DNA from: Caulobacter sp. 602-2
GTDB taxonomy: Bacteria; Pseudomonadota; Alphaproteobacteria; Caulobacterales; Caulobacteraceae
Direction of reading: 5' to 3'
Assembly: GCF_011043625.1 (NCBI RefSeq)
Contig: NZ_JAAKGT010000010.1
Location: 62,001 to 126,000, forward strand
Length of the DNA: 64,000 nt
In this document: positions 21,018 through 29,414 of the stretch, piece by piece
Layout: each line of letters opens with the position of its first letter
Position numbering within the stretch: the first letter of the stretch is position 1
The notes under the pieces: generated by a model
Told to the model about the DNA's origin: nothing
The model's input: the letters and a program-made list of their open reading frames with translations, nothing else
The model's database searches: none
Position numbers and translations under genes: made by a program

Positions 21018-21338
21018 TTACGGCGACCCGGCATCCGCCAGTCCCCCCAGCACCGCGAAGGCCAAGAGGCCGCTGAGGACCATCAGGAACGTCCACAGCC
21101 GGTAGCGCCAGATCAGGGGGGCGCCCGGGTCGATCGCGCGATAACGTGAACTCACCCGGTTCCAGGTGATTGGATCCCGGTTCACCCCGGTCTCTCTCGG
21201 CGCGCCGGGATCGGCGTGGCGATTGACCATGTCGAGAATGGCGGCGACGGCTCGGTTGGCCCGGACGCCGGCGTAGATCGCCAAAGCAAGGCTCAAAATC
21301 CCTGCGCCGCAGACGGCCGCGATCAGCAACATGCGCAT
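21018..21338 (-). CDS. Small two-helix membrane protein, unknown
   Basis: A 106-residue protein with a membrane helix at each end (residues ~3-23, LLIAAVCGAGILSLALAIYAG, and ~80-102, LWTFLMVLSGLLAFAVLGGL). A polar middle segment of ~55 residues contains RDPITWNRVSSRYRAIDPG. Both ends probably face the same side of the inner membrane. Codon use is normal for the genome. It starts 16 nt after pdeA ends and could share its transcript. No family recognised. Confidence 0.6.
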   Translation of the reverse strand: MRMLLIAAVCGAGILSLALAIYAGVRANRAVAAILDMVNRHADPGAPRETGVNRDPITWNRVSSRYRAIDPGAPLIWRYRLWTFLMVLSGLLAFAVLGGLADAGSP

Positions 21339-21354
21339 GCCGCTAGCGCCGCTC

Positions 21355-23022
21355 TCAGCCCCGCGCCTTCACCGGGGCCGCGCCGTCGACATAGGCCTCG
21401 TTCAGATAGACCTCGGCCTCCTGGGGCGAGAGGGCCGGCGCATAGCCGAAGCCCTGGCCGTAGTCGCAGCCGAGCTTCTGCAGCGCATGGGCCATCTCGG
21501 CGTTCTCGACGCCTTCGGCCACCACTTCCAGGTCGAGATCCTGGCCCAGCTTGACGACCGAGCGCACGATCTTGGCCGAACCGGCGTTGCCGCCCATGGT
21601 GCGCACGAAGTAGCGGTCGATCTTCAGCGTGTCGAACGGCAGGCGCGTCAGGTACGACAGCGACGAGAAGCCGGTGCCGAAGTCGTCGAGCGCAAGACCC
21701 GCCCCCGCCTCGCGCAGGGCCTTCAGGATCACGGCGGCCCGTTCGGGGTCGCGCATGATGTCGCTTTCGGTGACTTCCAGCTTCAGCGCGCCGCGCGGCA
21801 GGCCGTTCTCGGCCAGCACCTGGGCCACGTCGTGGACAAGGCCCGGACGGTCGATCTCGCCGGTCGACAGGTTGACGCTGACGGTCAGGGCGCCGACGGC
21901 CGGGTGGCTGCGGCGCCAGGCGGCCAGCTGCTTGCCGGCGCTGCGCATCATGTGCTCGCCGAGCTCGGCCATCAGGCCCATCTCTTCGATCAGCGGCAGG
22001 AACTCGTCGGGCGGCAGCAGGCCGCGGCGCGGATGGATCCAGCGCGCCAGCGCCTCGAAGCCCGACAGGGCGCCGGTCGACAGCCGCACGACGGGCTGGA
22101 AATAGGGGATGATCTCGCCGCGGCCGATGGCGCCGCGCAGGTCGGCTTCCAGCGCCAGGCGCGACAGGCCGTCGGTCTCCATCGAGCGGCCGTAGGCGGC
22201 GGCCGAGCCGCGCCCGTTGGCGGCGGCGGCCTCGACGGCCAACTCGGCCCGGCGGACCAGCTCGGCGGCCTCCGGCGCGTCCTCGCCGCCCTCGGCCGAG
22301 ACGGCGCCGATGGTCAGGGTGGGGTGGATGTCGAAGCCGGCGATGCGCAGCGGCTGCTCCAGCGCGGTGCGCAGCAGTTCGGCTGGCTCGTAGCCCTTGG
22401 GCTCGCACAGCACGGCGAACTCGTCCTCGCCGACGCGGCCCAGGATCGAGCCTTCGGGGAAGGCGGCGGCCAGGCGCGAGCCCAGGGCGGCCAGGACGAG
22501 GTCGGCCCGCTCGTGGCCCAGGGCCTCGTTCAGGCGGCGCAGGCGGTCGAGGTCGGCCACGACCAGTTCGTGCACGCCGTCATGGGTCAGGCGCTCGCGG
22601 GCGCGGGCGATGAAGCTGCGACGGTCCAGGAGGCCGGTGAGCTCGTCCTTGCCGGAGGCGGCGAATTTCACTTCCGGGGCGATGACGCCGGCGGCGCGCA
22701 CGCCCTCCTCCAGCCACACGCCCCGCCAGATGCAGACGCCGCCGCTGCGCATGCGCAGGCGCACGACGATCTCAGCCCCGGCTTCACGCACCCGCAGCAG
22801 TTCTTCGGCCTGGGCTCGGTCCTGCGGCAGGGCCAGGGCCCGGAAGGCGGCCGACGAGCATTCGGGAGCCAGGGGCGAGAGGCCCAGGGCCCGCGCCGCG
22901 CCGTTGATGCGCAGGCGATCGGCCTCGGGCTCCCAATGCCACAGCGCGACCTCGGCGGCGCCCAGCGCTTCCAGCGTGGTCGTCGCGTCCCAGATGCGTC
23001 GCTCGGCAACCTTGAATGACAT
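21355..23022 (-). CDS. pdeA: Cyclic-di-GMP phosphodiesterase, PAS-GEDEF-EAL (PdeA-like)
   Basis: 555 residues from MSFKVAERR. An N-terminal PAS-like domain (~1-130) precedes a GGDEF domain whose signature is changed to RVGEDEF, with no RxxD inhibitory site before it. A full EAL domain follows with all catalytic residues: FEALARW, SVNLSTGE, EVTESD, LDDFGTGFSSL, LKIDRYF and VVAEGVEN. Caulobacter PdeA (CC3396) has this order and the GEDEF variant, which binds GTP and stimulates the EAL activity. The protein ends in Ala-Arg-Gly; PdeA is a ClpXP/CpdR substrate whose C-terminal Arg-Gly has been reported to matter. It therefore likely degrades c-di-GMP in swarmer cells. Last of a long minus-strand run. 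Confidence 0.85.
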   Translation of the reverse strand: MSFKVAERRIWDATTTLEALGAAEVALWHWEPEADRLRINGAARALGLSPLAPECSSAAFRALALPQDRAQAEELLRVREAGAEIVVRLRMRSGGVCIWRGVWLEEGVRAAGVIAPEVKFAASGKDELTGLLDRRSFIARARERLTHDGVHELVVADLDRLRRLNEALGHERADLVLAALGSRLAAAFPEGSILGRVGEDEFAVLCEPKGYEPAELLRTALEQPLRIAGFDIHPTLTIGAVSAEGGEDAPEAAELVRRAELAVEAAAANGRGSAAAYGRSMETDGLSRLALEADLRGAIGRGEIIPYFQPVVRLSTGALSGFEALARWIHPRRGLLPPDEFLPLIEEMGLMAELGEHMMRSAGKQLAAWRRSHPAVGALTVSVNLSTGEIDRPGLVHDVAQVLAENGLPRGALKLEVTESDIMRDPERAAVILKALREAGAGLALDDFGTGFSSLSYLTRLPFDTLKIDRYFVRTMGGNAGSAKIVRSVVKLGQDLDLEVVAEGVENAEMAHALQKLGCDYGQGFGYAPALSPQEAEVYLNEAYVDGAAPVKARG

Positions 23023-23068
23023 ACCCGTTCCCACGCCGAGAAAGCCGGCGTCACAGCCCGGGCGGTCG

Positions 23069-23647
23069 CTATGAGGGCGCGATCAACCCGAACAGACGAT
23101 GATCTCGCCACTCGCCGTTAATTTTGAGATAAGCGCGGGCGTATCCCTCCTCGGAAAACCCGCACCGCGACAACAGGCCCGCCGAGCGCGCGTTGTGCGG
23201 CATGCAGGCCGCCTCCAGCCGATGCAGGCCCAGCGGCCCGAAGGCGAAGTCGATCACCGCCTTCACCGCCTCGGTCGTATAGCCCTGCCCCGCATGGGCC
23301 TGTCCGCTCCAATAACCCAGCACGCCGGTCTGCGAGACGCCCCGGCGGATGTTGAACAAGCGCACGCCGCCGACGATGGCGTCGTCCTCGCGGCGGAACA
23401 CGAAGAACGGAAACGCCTCGCCCAGCTCCAGTTCGCGGGCGTAGGCGGCCAGTCGCTGGCGAAAGGCGGTGCGGGTCAGGTCGTCGGCCGGCCAGCTGGG
23501 CTCCCAGGGCGTCAGGTAGCCGCGCGAGTCGGCCCGCAGCTGCGCCCACGGCTTGTGATCGGCCAGGCGCGGCAGGCGCAGATAGACCCGCTCGGCGTCG
23601 ATGCGCGGACCATGGTCGATGCGGAACAGGCGGAGGATGGCGGACAA
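23069..23647 (-). CDS. GNAT family N-acetyltransferase (RimJ-like)
   Basis: A 192-residue acetyltransferase of the ribosomal-protein-alanine type. It begins with a LRLPRLADHKPWAQLRADSRGYLTPWEP segment, then DAIVGGVRLFNIRRG, the acetyl-CoA loop GYWSGQAHAGQGYTTEAVKAV, and LHRLEAACMPHNARSAGLLSRCGFSEEGYARAYLKING, all standard for RimJ/RimL relatives. It could acetylate a protein N-terminus or a small molecule. It lies between the M16 peptidase and pdeA on the same strand. Confidence 0.88.
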   Translation of the reverse strand: MSAILRLFRIDHGPRIDAERVYLRLPRLADHKPWAQLRADSRGYLTPWEPSWPADDLTRTAFRQRLAAYARELELGEAFPFFVFRREDDAIVGGVRLFNIRRGVSQTGVLGYWSGQAHAGQGYTTEAVKAVIDFAFGPLGLHRLEAACMPHNARSAGLLSRCGFSEEGYARAYLKINGEWRDHRLFGLIAPS

Positions 23648-23684
23648 GAAACGGCTCTTAGCGATATCTCGACACCATCGCGGC

Positions 23685-24959
23685 TTATCGGCCGGCGAAC
23701 AACGTCCGCCGGAAGATTTCCCCGGCCGAAAGCGCGGTCTTGGCGCCCAGCACGGCGGTGGCCGCCCGCGCCGGGTCCAGCATGCGCGCGCCCAGGCGGG
23801 TGATGTCCTGCGCGGTGACCGCGTCGACCCCGGCCGCCAGTTCGGCGGGCGAGAACAGCTTGCCGAAGGTCAGGGCCTGGCCGGCGTTCTGTTCGGCGCG
23901 GGCCAGCGGCTGCTCGCGGGCCATGAACATGTGCGCCTTCAGCTGAGCCTTGCAGCGGGCCAGCTCGGCCGGCTCGATGTGCGCGGCCAGGGCCAGGATC
24001 TGCTCGGCGCAGACCTTGGCCGTCTCGGCCGCGTCCTTGGCCGCGCAGCCGGCATAGACGCCCAGGCCGCCGATGTCGGCATAGGTGTCGGCATAGGCGT
24101 CGATGTTGTAGGCGAGGCCACGCTTCTCGCGGGCCTCCTGGAACAGGCGCGACGACATGCCCCCGCCCAGGGCCTCGGCGAAGACGCGCAGGGCGAAATA
24201 GTCGTCGTCGCGCGAGCCGGCGGCCGGCAGCATCAGCACGATGTGGGCCTGCTCCAGCTTGCGGACCTCGGCGAAGCTCTCGCCGACGAACGGCGCGGGA
24301 TCGGGCATGGCGACGCCCGGCGTCGCCGGCAGGTCGCCGAACGCCTTCTCGGCCAGGGCCAGGATCTCGGCCTCCTCGACCGCGCCCGTGGCGCTGATCA
24401 CCAGCCGGTCGGCGGCGTAGAGCGCCGCGCGCCATTCGGAGAGCGCCTGCGGCGTGGCGGCCTCGACGCTGTCGACCGTGCCCAGGATCGGCCGGCCGAC
24501 CGGATGGTCGCCCCAGGCGCCCTTCTGCAGCAGGTCGAAGACGTAGTCGTCGGGCGCGTCGGCGGCCTCGGCGATCTCTTGGGCGACCACCTGCTTCTCG
24601 CGGGCCAGGTCGCCGGCGTCCAGCGTGGGCCGGCGCACCAGGTCGGCGATCACGGCCATGGCCAGGCCCGCCCCGCCCTTCAGCGCCCGCACCTGGAAGC
24701 TGGTGCGCTCATAGCCGGTGGCGGCGTTGATCGAGCCGCCCTCGGTCTCGATCACCTCGACGATGTCGCGCGCGCTGCGCCCGCCCCCGCCCTTGAACAC
24801 CATGTGCTCGAGCAGGTGCGACCAGCCCGAGCGCGCCGGATCCTCATAGCCGGCGCCGCGTCCGGCGACGACGGTGAGGGCCAGGGTCTCGAGGCCGGGC
24901 ATCGGGTCGCAGACGACACGGACGCCATTGGGGAGCGTATGCAGGGTCGGAAGGCTCAT
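23685..24959 (-). CDS. M16 family zinc metallopeptidase
   Basis: A 424-residue processing-peptidase-like protein. The inverted zinc motif is SHLLEHMVFKG (HxxEH) at ~residues 47-57, with the distal glutamate in EVIETEGGSINAATGYERTSF. The second half is the non-catalytic M16 domain (GLAYNIDAYADTYADIGGLGVYAG). No signal peptide, so cytoplasmic. This is the single-chain bacterial form related to mitochondrial processing peptidase beta; in many alphaproteobacteria it lies next to thrC, as here. Substrate unknown. Confidence 0.92.
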   Translation of the reverse strand: MSLPTLHTLPNGVRVVCDPMPGLETLALTVVAGRGAGYEDPARSGWSHLLEHMVFKGGGGRSARDIVEVIETEGGSINAATGYERTSFQVRALKGGAGLAMAVIADLVRRPTLDAGDLAREKQVVAQEIAEAADAPDDYVFDLLQKGAWGDHPVGRPILGTVDSVEAATPQALSEWRAALYAADRLVISATGAVEEAEILALAEKAFGDLPATPGVAMPDPAPFVGESFAEVRKLEQAHIVLMLPAAGSRDDDYFALRVFAEALGGGMSSRLFQEAREKRGLAYNIDAYADTYADIGGLGVYAGCAAKDAAETAKVCAEQILALAAHIEPAELARCKAQLKAHMFMAREQPLARAEQNAGQALTFGKLFSPAELAAGVDAVTAQDITRLGARMLDPARAATAVLGAKTALSAGEIFRRTLFAGR

Positions 24960-25002
24960 TTCCCTCCGTGTAGCCGCCTAAGCGCGTAAAGGCCACAGAT
25001 CG

Positions 25003-25138
25003 AGGAACCTCCCCCTGTGGGGGAGGCGGCCGAAGGCCGGAGGGGGGCCGGTTTCAGCTTCCGACGCGGTGGCCGATTTCACGGCCGCTCCCCCCACCGA
25101 TCGCTGGCGCGATCGCCTCCCCCACAGGGGGAGGTTCT
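25003..25138. repeat. Composite palindromic repeat, family C-like copy 3
   Basis: The arms GAACCTCCCCCTGTGGGGGAGG and CCTCCCCCACAGGGGGAGGTTC are perfect inverts about 90 nt apart. Inside are GGCCGAAGGCC and CGATCGCTGGCGCGATCG palindromes. It fills the gap between thrC and the M16 peptidase gene and ends 5 nt from the thrC stop codon. Confidence 0.88.
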
Positions 25139-25143
25139 CTATC

Positions 25144-26541
25144 TCACTTCCCCGCGAACGCCCGCACGTGGGCCTTCACGGCGGCGGCGTCGGCCGGCAG
25201 GCGGTCGAAGCGTTCGGGCTTGGCCGACAGGTCCGGCGCGCCGCGCGGCACGCCCTGGACGACGCCGGTGGCGGCCAGCACGGCCTCGGGGAACTTGGCC
25301 GGGTGGGCGGTCGACAGCACCACGACCGGGGTCGTGGGATCCTCCAGGCGCAGGCGGGCGGCGGCGGCCAGGCCGACGGCGGTGTGCGGGTCGACCACCT
25401 CGCCGGTCTCGTTGAGGGTCGAGAGCATGGTCTTGGCCGTGTCGGCCTCGCTGACCGAGGCGCCGGCGAACAGCTCGCGCATCATCGCATGGGCGCTGGG
25501 CGGGATGTCGAGCGAGCCGGTGGTGGCGAAGCCGCGGAAGGCCCGGCCGGTCTCGACGCCGTCGCGACGCACGGCCTCGAAATAGAGGCGCTCGAAGTTG
25601 GAGGCGACCTGGATGTCCATGGCCGGGCTCTGGGTGGCGGCCACCGCGCCGCGGGCGTAGCGGCCGTCCTCGAAGGCGCGGGCCAGGATGTCGTTGCTGT
25701 TGGTGGCGGCCACGACCTTGGCGATCGGCAGGCCCAGCTGCTTGGCGACGAAGGCGGCGTAGGCGTCGCCGAAGTTGCCCGTCGGCACGACGAAGGCCAC
25801 TTCGCGAGCCGGCGCGCCCAGGCTGACGGCGGCGGTGAAGTAATAGACGCTCTGGGCCGCGATCCGCGCCCAGTTGATCGAGTTGACGCCGGAGAGATCA
25901 ACGGCGTGACGGAACTGGTCGTCCTGGAAGGCCTGCTTGACGATGGCCTGGCAGTCGTCGAACGAGCCCTGCACCGAAACGCACGACACGTTGGCGTCTT
26001 CCGCCGTCGTCATGAACCGGCGCTGGACCTCGCTGATCCGGCCTTCGGGGAAGAGCGCGACGATGCGGGCGTTGCTGCGGCCGCGGAAGGCCTCGACGGC
26101 CGCGCCGCCGGTGTCGCCCGAGGTGGCGCAGATGATGGTCATGGTCCGCGACTGGCGCGACAGCACGTAGTCGTAGAGGCGGCCCAGGAGCTGCATCGCA
26201 ACGTCCTTGAAGGCCAGGGTCGGGCCGTGGAACAGCTCCAGCAGGTAGCGGTTGGCGGCCAGCTGCTTGATCGGCGTCACGGCCGCGTGGGTGAAGCTGG
26301 CATAGGCCTCGTCGCACATCTGGGCCAGGTCGTCGGCCGGGATGTCGTCGCCGACGAACTTGCCGAGCACGGCGGCGGCGACCTGGGCGTAGGTCTTGCC
26401 GGCGAAGGCGGCGATCTCGTCGGCCGTGAAGGCCGGCCACGCCTCGGGCACGTACAGGCCGCCGTCCGGCGCGAGGCCCGCGAGCACCGCGTCCAGGAAA
26501 CCGATCGAAGGGGACTCGCCCCGGGTCGAGACGTAGCGCAT
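25144..26541 (-). CDS. thrC: Threonine synthase
   Basis: ThrC, 465 residues. It converts O-phosphohomoserine to threonine with PLP. The N-terminus MRYVSTRGESPSIGFLDAVLAGLAPDGGLYVPE is the family hallmark, and the PLP lysine lies in FHGPTLAFKDVAMQLLGRL. ATSGDTGGAAVEAF and VPTGNFGDAYAAFVAKQLG are also diagnostic. The start at 26541 shares one base with the surf1 stop (TGATG), so the two are translationally coupled. An in-frame extension upstream overlaps surf1 and is not real. Confidence 0.96.
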   Translation of the reverse strand: MRYVSTRGESPSIGFLDAVLAGLAPDGGLYVPEAWPAFTADEIAAFAGKTYAQVAAAVLGKFVGDDIPADDLAQMCDEAYASFTHAAVTPIKQLAANRYLLELFHGPTLAFKDVAMQLLGRLYDYVLSRQSRTMTIICATSGDTGGAAVEAFRGRSNARIVALFPEGRISEVQRRFMTTAEDANVSCVSVQGSFDDCQAIVKQAFQDDQFRHAVDLSGVNSINWARIAAQSVYYFTAAVSLGAPAREVAFVVPTGNFGDAYAAFVAKQLGLPIAKVVAATNSNDILARAFEDGRYARGAVAATQSPAMDIQVASNFERLYFEAVRRDGVETGRAFRGFATTGSLDIPPSAHAMMRELFAGASVSEADTAKTMLSTLNETGEVVDPHTAVGLAAAARLRLEDPTTPVVVLSTAHPAKFPEAVLAATGVVQGVPRGAPDLSAKPERFDRLPADAAAVKAHVRAFAGK

Positions 26542-27227
26542 CAGGATCTCATCTTCCGCCAGAGCATGGCGGCATAGATAAACAGCAGGGTTACGGCAAG
26601 ACCAAACCACGTAAGCGCGTATTCAAGGTGCCGATTGGAAATTTCTGCCGGCAGCGGCGCAGGGGTCACGCCGGCGACGGCGGGCGTGGCGGTCTCGACC
26701 ATCAGGATGTGCGAGGCGGGCTTGTCGGCGGCGAAGCCGGCCAGGGCCTTGTCGCGATCGCCGCCCAGCGCCTTGGGGGCCATCAGCACGCCGACCACAT
26801 GGGCCGGCGCGGCGAAGGTCTGGGCCTTGGGCTGGACCTGGCCGCTCAGGGCGTCGACCAGGCCAAGGTCGAGCAGAATGACGCCATGGGGGCCGGCCAG
26901 GCGGCACGCGGCCATGGCCCGCCAAACCATGTCGCCGTCGCGCACGCCGTAGACCAGCGGCAGCGGCGCGGTCGCGCCGGGCGCACAGTCTGTGGCCACA
27001 CGCACGAAGTCGACGTCCTGGCCCTTGTCGGCGCGGGCCAGGACCTGCGCCAGCGGCGCGGCCGGCGCGGTCTTCAGCGTCTCGATCCGCGCCAGCAGGT
27101 CCTGTTTCCAGGCCAGGCGCTTCACCTGCCAGGCTCCCAGGCCACAGAGGATGGAGAAGGCGATCAGGGTGGCGATCGTCAGGACGATCGGGAAGCGGGC
27201 CTTCCTGGCGGCAGAGGCCTCAGACAT
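26541..27227 (-). CDS. SURF1 family cytochrome oxidase biogenesis protein
   Basis: A 228-residue membrane protein with the SURF1 layout: an N-terminal helix (~15-35, PIVLTIATLIAFSILCGLGAWQ), a GAWQVKRLAWKQDLLARI motif just after it, a periplasmic domain with ILLDLGLVD and PHVVGVLMAPK-type segments, and a C-terminal NRHLEYALTWFGLAVTLLFIYAAML helix. It helps install heme a in subunit I of aa3-type oxidase. It overlaps DUF983 by 8 nt upstream and thrC by 1 nt downstream. Confidence 0.92.
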   Translation of the reverse strand: MSEASAARKARFPIVLTIATLIAFSILCGLGAWQVKRLAWKQDLLARIETLKTAPAAPLAQVLARADKGQDVDFVRVATDCAPGATAPLPLVYGVRDGDMVWRAMAACRLAGPHGVILLDLGLVDALSGQVQPKAQTFAAPAHVVGVLMAPKALGGDRDKALAGFAADKPASHILMVETATPAVAGVTPAPLPAEISNRHLEYALTWFGLAVTLLFIYAAMLWRKMRS

Positions 27228-27582
27228 CGTCGCGCCCCGCTTGCGAAGCCTTGTTGGCGATCTGGGCGGCGACCATCAGGCCCTTGGCCGGCCGCATCAA
27301 GACGAGGCACGCCAGCAGGGTCAGCGGCAGCCAGACGACCAGCAGCAGCCACACCGGCCAGTTCCAGGCGAACATCGAAAACAGCGCCCCGAACGCGCAC
27401 AGCGCGCCGGCGATCAGGATGACGAAGGTCGCAGCCCCGTCGCCGCTCTCGAGCTTGGACAGATCATAGCCGCAGGCCTCGCAGCGCTGGGCCACCTTCA
27501 GGAAGCCCTCGAACAGGAAGCCCTCGCCGCAGACGGGACAGCGCCCGGCGGCGCCGGCGGCGTAGGGATTGGTCTTGGGCAT
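27220..27582 (-). CDS. DUF983 zinc-ribbon membrane protein
   Basis: A 120-residue protein. An N-terminal zinc ribbon with two CxxC pairs (GRCPVCGEGFLF and RCEACGYDL, residues ~14-38) is followed by two membrane helices (~52-75, TFVILIAGALCAFGALFSMFAW, and ~77-100). This is the standard DUF983 architecture, which is usually encoded between coxC and surf1 in alphaproteobacterial oxidase operons, as here. It is presumed to take part in oxidase assembly, but no activity is established. Confidence 0.9.
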   Translation of the reverse strand: MPKTNPYAAGAAGRCPVCGEGFLFEGFLKVAQRCEACGYDLSKLESGDGAATFVILIAGALCAFGALFSMFAWNWPVWLLLVVWLPLTLLACLVLMRPAKGLMVAAQIANKASQAGRDDV

Positions 27583-27608
27583 GGCGGTCCCCGCAGACGC
27601 TGGAAACG

Positions 27609-27645
27609 AAAAAGGCCCGGAGCGCGATCGGCGCTCCGGGCCCTT
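27609..27645 (-). terminator. Terminator between coxC and DUF983
   Basis: Read on the minus strand, GCGCTCCGGGCC-type arms form a 12-bp stem with a 5-nt loop, followed by TTTTT. It lies 16 nt past the coxC stop. It probably attenuates rather than isolates the downstream assembly genes. Confidence 0.85.
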
Positions 27646-27660
27646 CGATAGTCGGTGACC

Positions 27661-28536
27661 CTAGTGCGCCGAGGCGCCGAAGATCACGTAGATGAAGGCG
27701 AACAGGAACAGCCAGACCACGTCGACGAAGTGCCAGTACCAGGCGGCCGCTTCGAAGCCGAAGTGCTGCTTGGGCGTGAAGGCGCCGTTCATCAGGCGGA
27801 TCAGGCAGACGATCAGGAACAGCGTGCCCACGAACACGTGGAAGCCGTGGAAGCCGGTGGCCAGGAAGAAGGTCGAGCCGTAGAGGCCCGAATTGGCGGC
27901 CGCTTCGCTGTAGAACAGGTTCTCGTGGTTGATGTGGGCGTACTCGTAGACCTGGATGCAGGTGAACAGCGCGCCCAGCAGGATGGTCAGGATCAGGCCC
28001 CACTTGGCGCCCTTGCGGTCGCCTTGCTGCAGGGCGTGGTGCGACCAGGTGATGGTCGTGCCCGACAGCAGCAGGGTCAGGGTGTTGACCAGCGGCAGGT
28101 GCCAGGGCGAGACGGTCTCGACGCCGGCCGGCGGCCAGCTGGCCCAGGCCGTGCGCACTTCCTCGATGCCCGAAAGCGTGCGGTGGCCGTGGAACAGGGC
28201 CATCTCGAAGAAGATCCAGAACCACGCCACGAAGAACATCACTTCCGAGGCGATGAACAGCACCATGCCGTAGCGCAGGCCGATCGAGACGACGGGCGTA
28301 TGGTCGCCGGCGTTGGCTTCCTGGATGACGTCGCGCCACCAGCCGAACATCGTGTAGAGCACGCCCGCCAGGCCGGCGGCGAACAGCCACCACTGGCCCT
28401 TCTCGATGCCGAACACGCCGCCCTTGATCCAGGCGATCAGGCCGATGGCCATGACGGTGGCCGCCATCGAGCCGACGAACGGCCACGGACTGGGCGGCAG
28501 GATATGGTAGTCGTGTTTGACGGCGCCGTGGGCCAT
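27661..28536 (-). CDS. coxC: Cytochrome c oxidase subunit III
   Basis: CoxC/CtaE, 291 residues with seven predicted helices. Diagnostic segments: YHILPPSPWPFVGSMAA at the N-terminus, GMVLFIASEVMFFVAWFWIFFE with the conserved Glu, PLVNTLTLLLSGTTITWSHHAL, and the C-terminal GFHGFHVFVGTLFLIVCLIRL and AAAWYWHFVDVVWLFLFAFIYV. A non-redox subunit of the aa3-type oxidase that lies next to subunit I and aids proton uptake stability. It follows ctaG by 76 nt and is followed by a terminator. Confidence 0.97.
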   Translation of the reverse strand: MAHGAVKHDYHILPPSPWPFVGSMAATVMAIGLIAWIKGGVFGIEKGQWWLFAAGLAGVLYTMFGWWRDVIQEANAGDHTPVVSIGLRYGMVLFIASEVMFFVAWFWIFFEMALFHGHRTLSGIEEVRTAWASWPPAGVETVSPWHLPLVNTLTLLLSGTTITWSHHALQQGDRKGAKWGLILTILLGALFTCIQVYEYAHINHENLFYSEAAANSGLYGSTFFLATGFHGFHVFVGTLFLIVCLIRLMNGAFTPKQHFGFEAAAWYWHFVDVVWLFLFAFIYVIFGASAH

Positions 28537-28612
28537 GTGTTGCGAACCCTCTGATTATTTGAAGTACGCGTCGCGTAGGTCCCCCAAGGCCCGCGCACTC
28601 CCTTGTGGATTG

Positions 28613-29266
28613 CTATAGTCCCTTGGACGGTGTTCCGCCAAGTGGTTGAACGATGCGCGGCGTCGCGTCGGCCTGCTTGCCGCCATCGTCGCCCTCCACC
28701 GCCCGGAAGAAGGTGTAGGACAGGGTGATCTCGGACTTGCCCTTGGTCTCCGGATCCTCGGCGAAGCGGGGATCGACGAAGTAGACGACCGGGAACTCGA
28801 TCGTCTGGCCCGGCTCGATCGTCTGGTTCGAGAAGCAGAAGCACTCGATCTTCTGGAAGTAGGCGCCGGCCTGCTCGGGCACGACGTTGTAGATCGCCCG
28901 GCCGGTCTGGGGCTTGTCGCTGTTGTTGGTGACCTTGAAGAAGGCTAGGCCCGACGCGCCCAGCTTGATGTCCTGGCTGACCTGCTCGGTGGTGAAGGTC
29001 CACGGCAGGTCGCGGATGTTGGCGTCGAAGCGGACGACGACGCTCTTGTCCAGCACCTTGGTCGGGGCGGCCTCGGCCCGGCGCACCGTGCCGTCGAAGC
29101 CGGTGACCTGGCAGAACAGCTTGTAGAGCGGCACCGAGGCGTAGGCCGCGCCGATCATGCCGGCGAAGGCGGCCACGCAGATCAGCGCCACGCGCTTGTT
29201 GCGGCGGCCTTGCGCGCTGTCGCCGGCCTTCACCGCCGGCTTCCGATCAGAACCGGTTTCCGACAT
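28613..29266 (-). CDS. ctaG: Cytochrome c oxidase copper chaperone CtaG (Cox11)
   Basis: Cox11-type CtaG, 217 residues. One N-terminal membrane helix (~25-45, VALICVAAFAGMIGAAYASVPLY) precedes a periplasmic immunoglobulin-like domain. Copper-binding cysteines are present in LFCQVTG and in the IECFCFSNQTIEPGQTIEFPVVYFVDPR signature. It delivers Cu(I) to the CuB site of subunit I. Its start overlaps the end of the CoxF-like small ORF by 20 nt. Confidence 0.96.
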   Translation of the reverse strand: MSETGSDRKPAVKAGDSAQGRRNKRVALICVAAFAGMIGAAYASVPLYKLFCQVTGFDGTVRRAEAAPTKVLDKSVVVRFDANIRDLPWTFTTEQVSQDIKLGASGLAFFKVTNNSDKPQTGRAIYNVVPEQAGAYFQKIECFCFSNQTIEPGQTIEFPVVYFVDPRFAEDPETKGKSEITLSYTFFRAVEGDDGGKQADATPRIVQPLGGTPSKGL

Positions 29267-29414
29267 TGGCGCCGAGCCTCACCAGGGTGACCACGAAGAC
29301 CAGGGCGACGAAGGCGACGAGACCCAGCGCCAGGGCGATGTTGCGGCCGTTGCGGGCCTTCAGCGCCTGGTCGGCGTCGGGCTTTGCGGAAACGGTCTTC
29401 TTCGGATCGGTCAA
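29247..29414 (-). CDS. CoxF-like 55-residue membrane protein
   Basis: A TTG start at 29414 overlaps the ctaB stop codon (TTGA), and the frame ends at a TGA 20 nt inside ctaG. The peptide has a polar cytoplasmic N-terminus ([22 protein letters not shown]) and one membrane helix (~25-46, [23 protein letters not shown]) ending NVGNRF. Size, topology and place between ctaB and ctaG match the CoxF-type short proteins annotated in alphaproteobacterial oxidase operons. The double overlap argues for coupled translation. Gene finders can miss it because of the TTG start. Confidence 0.75.
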   Translation of the reverse strand: MTDPKKTVSAKPDADQALKARNGRNIALALGLVAFVALVFVVTLVRLGANVGNRF

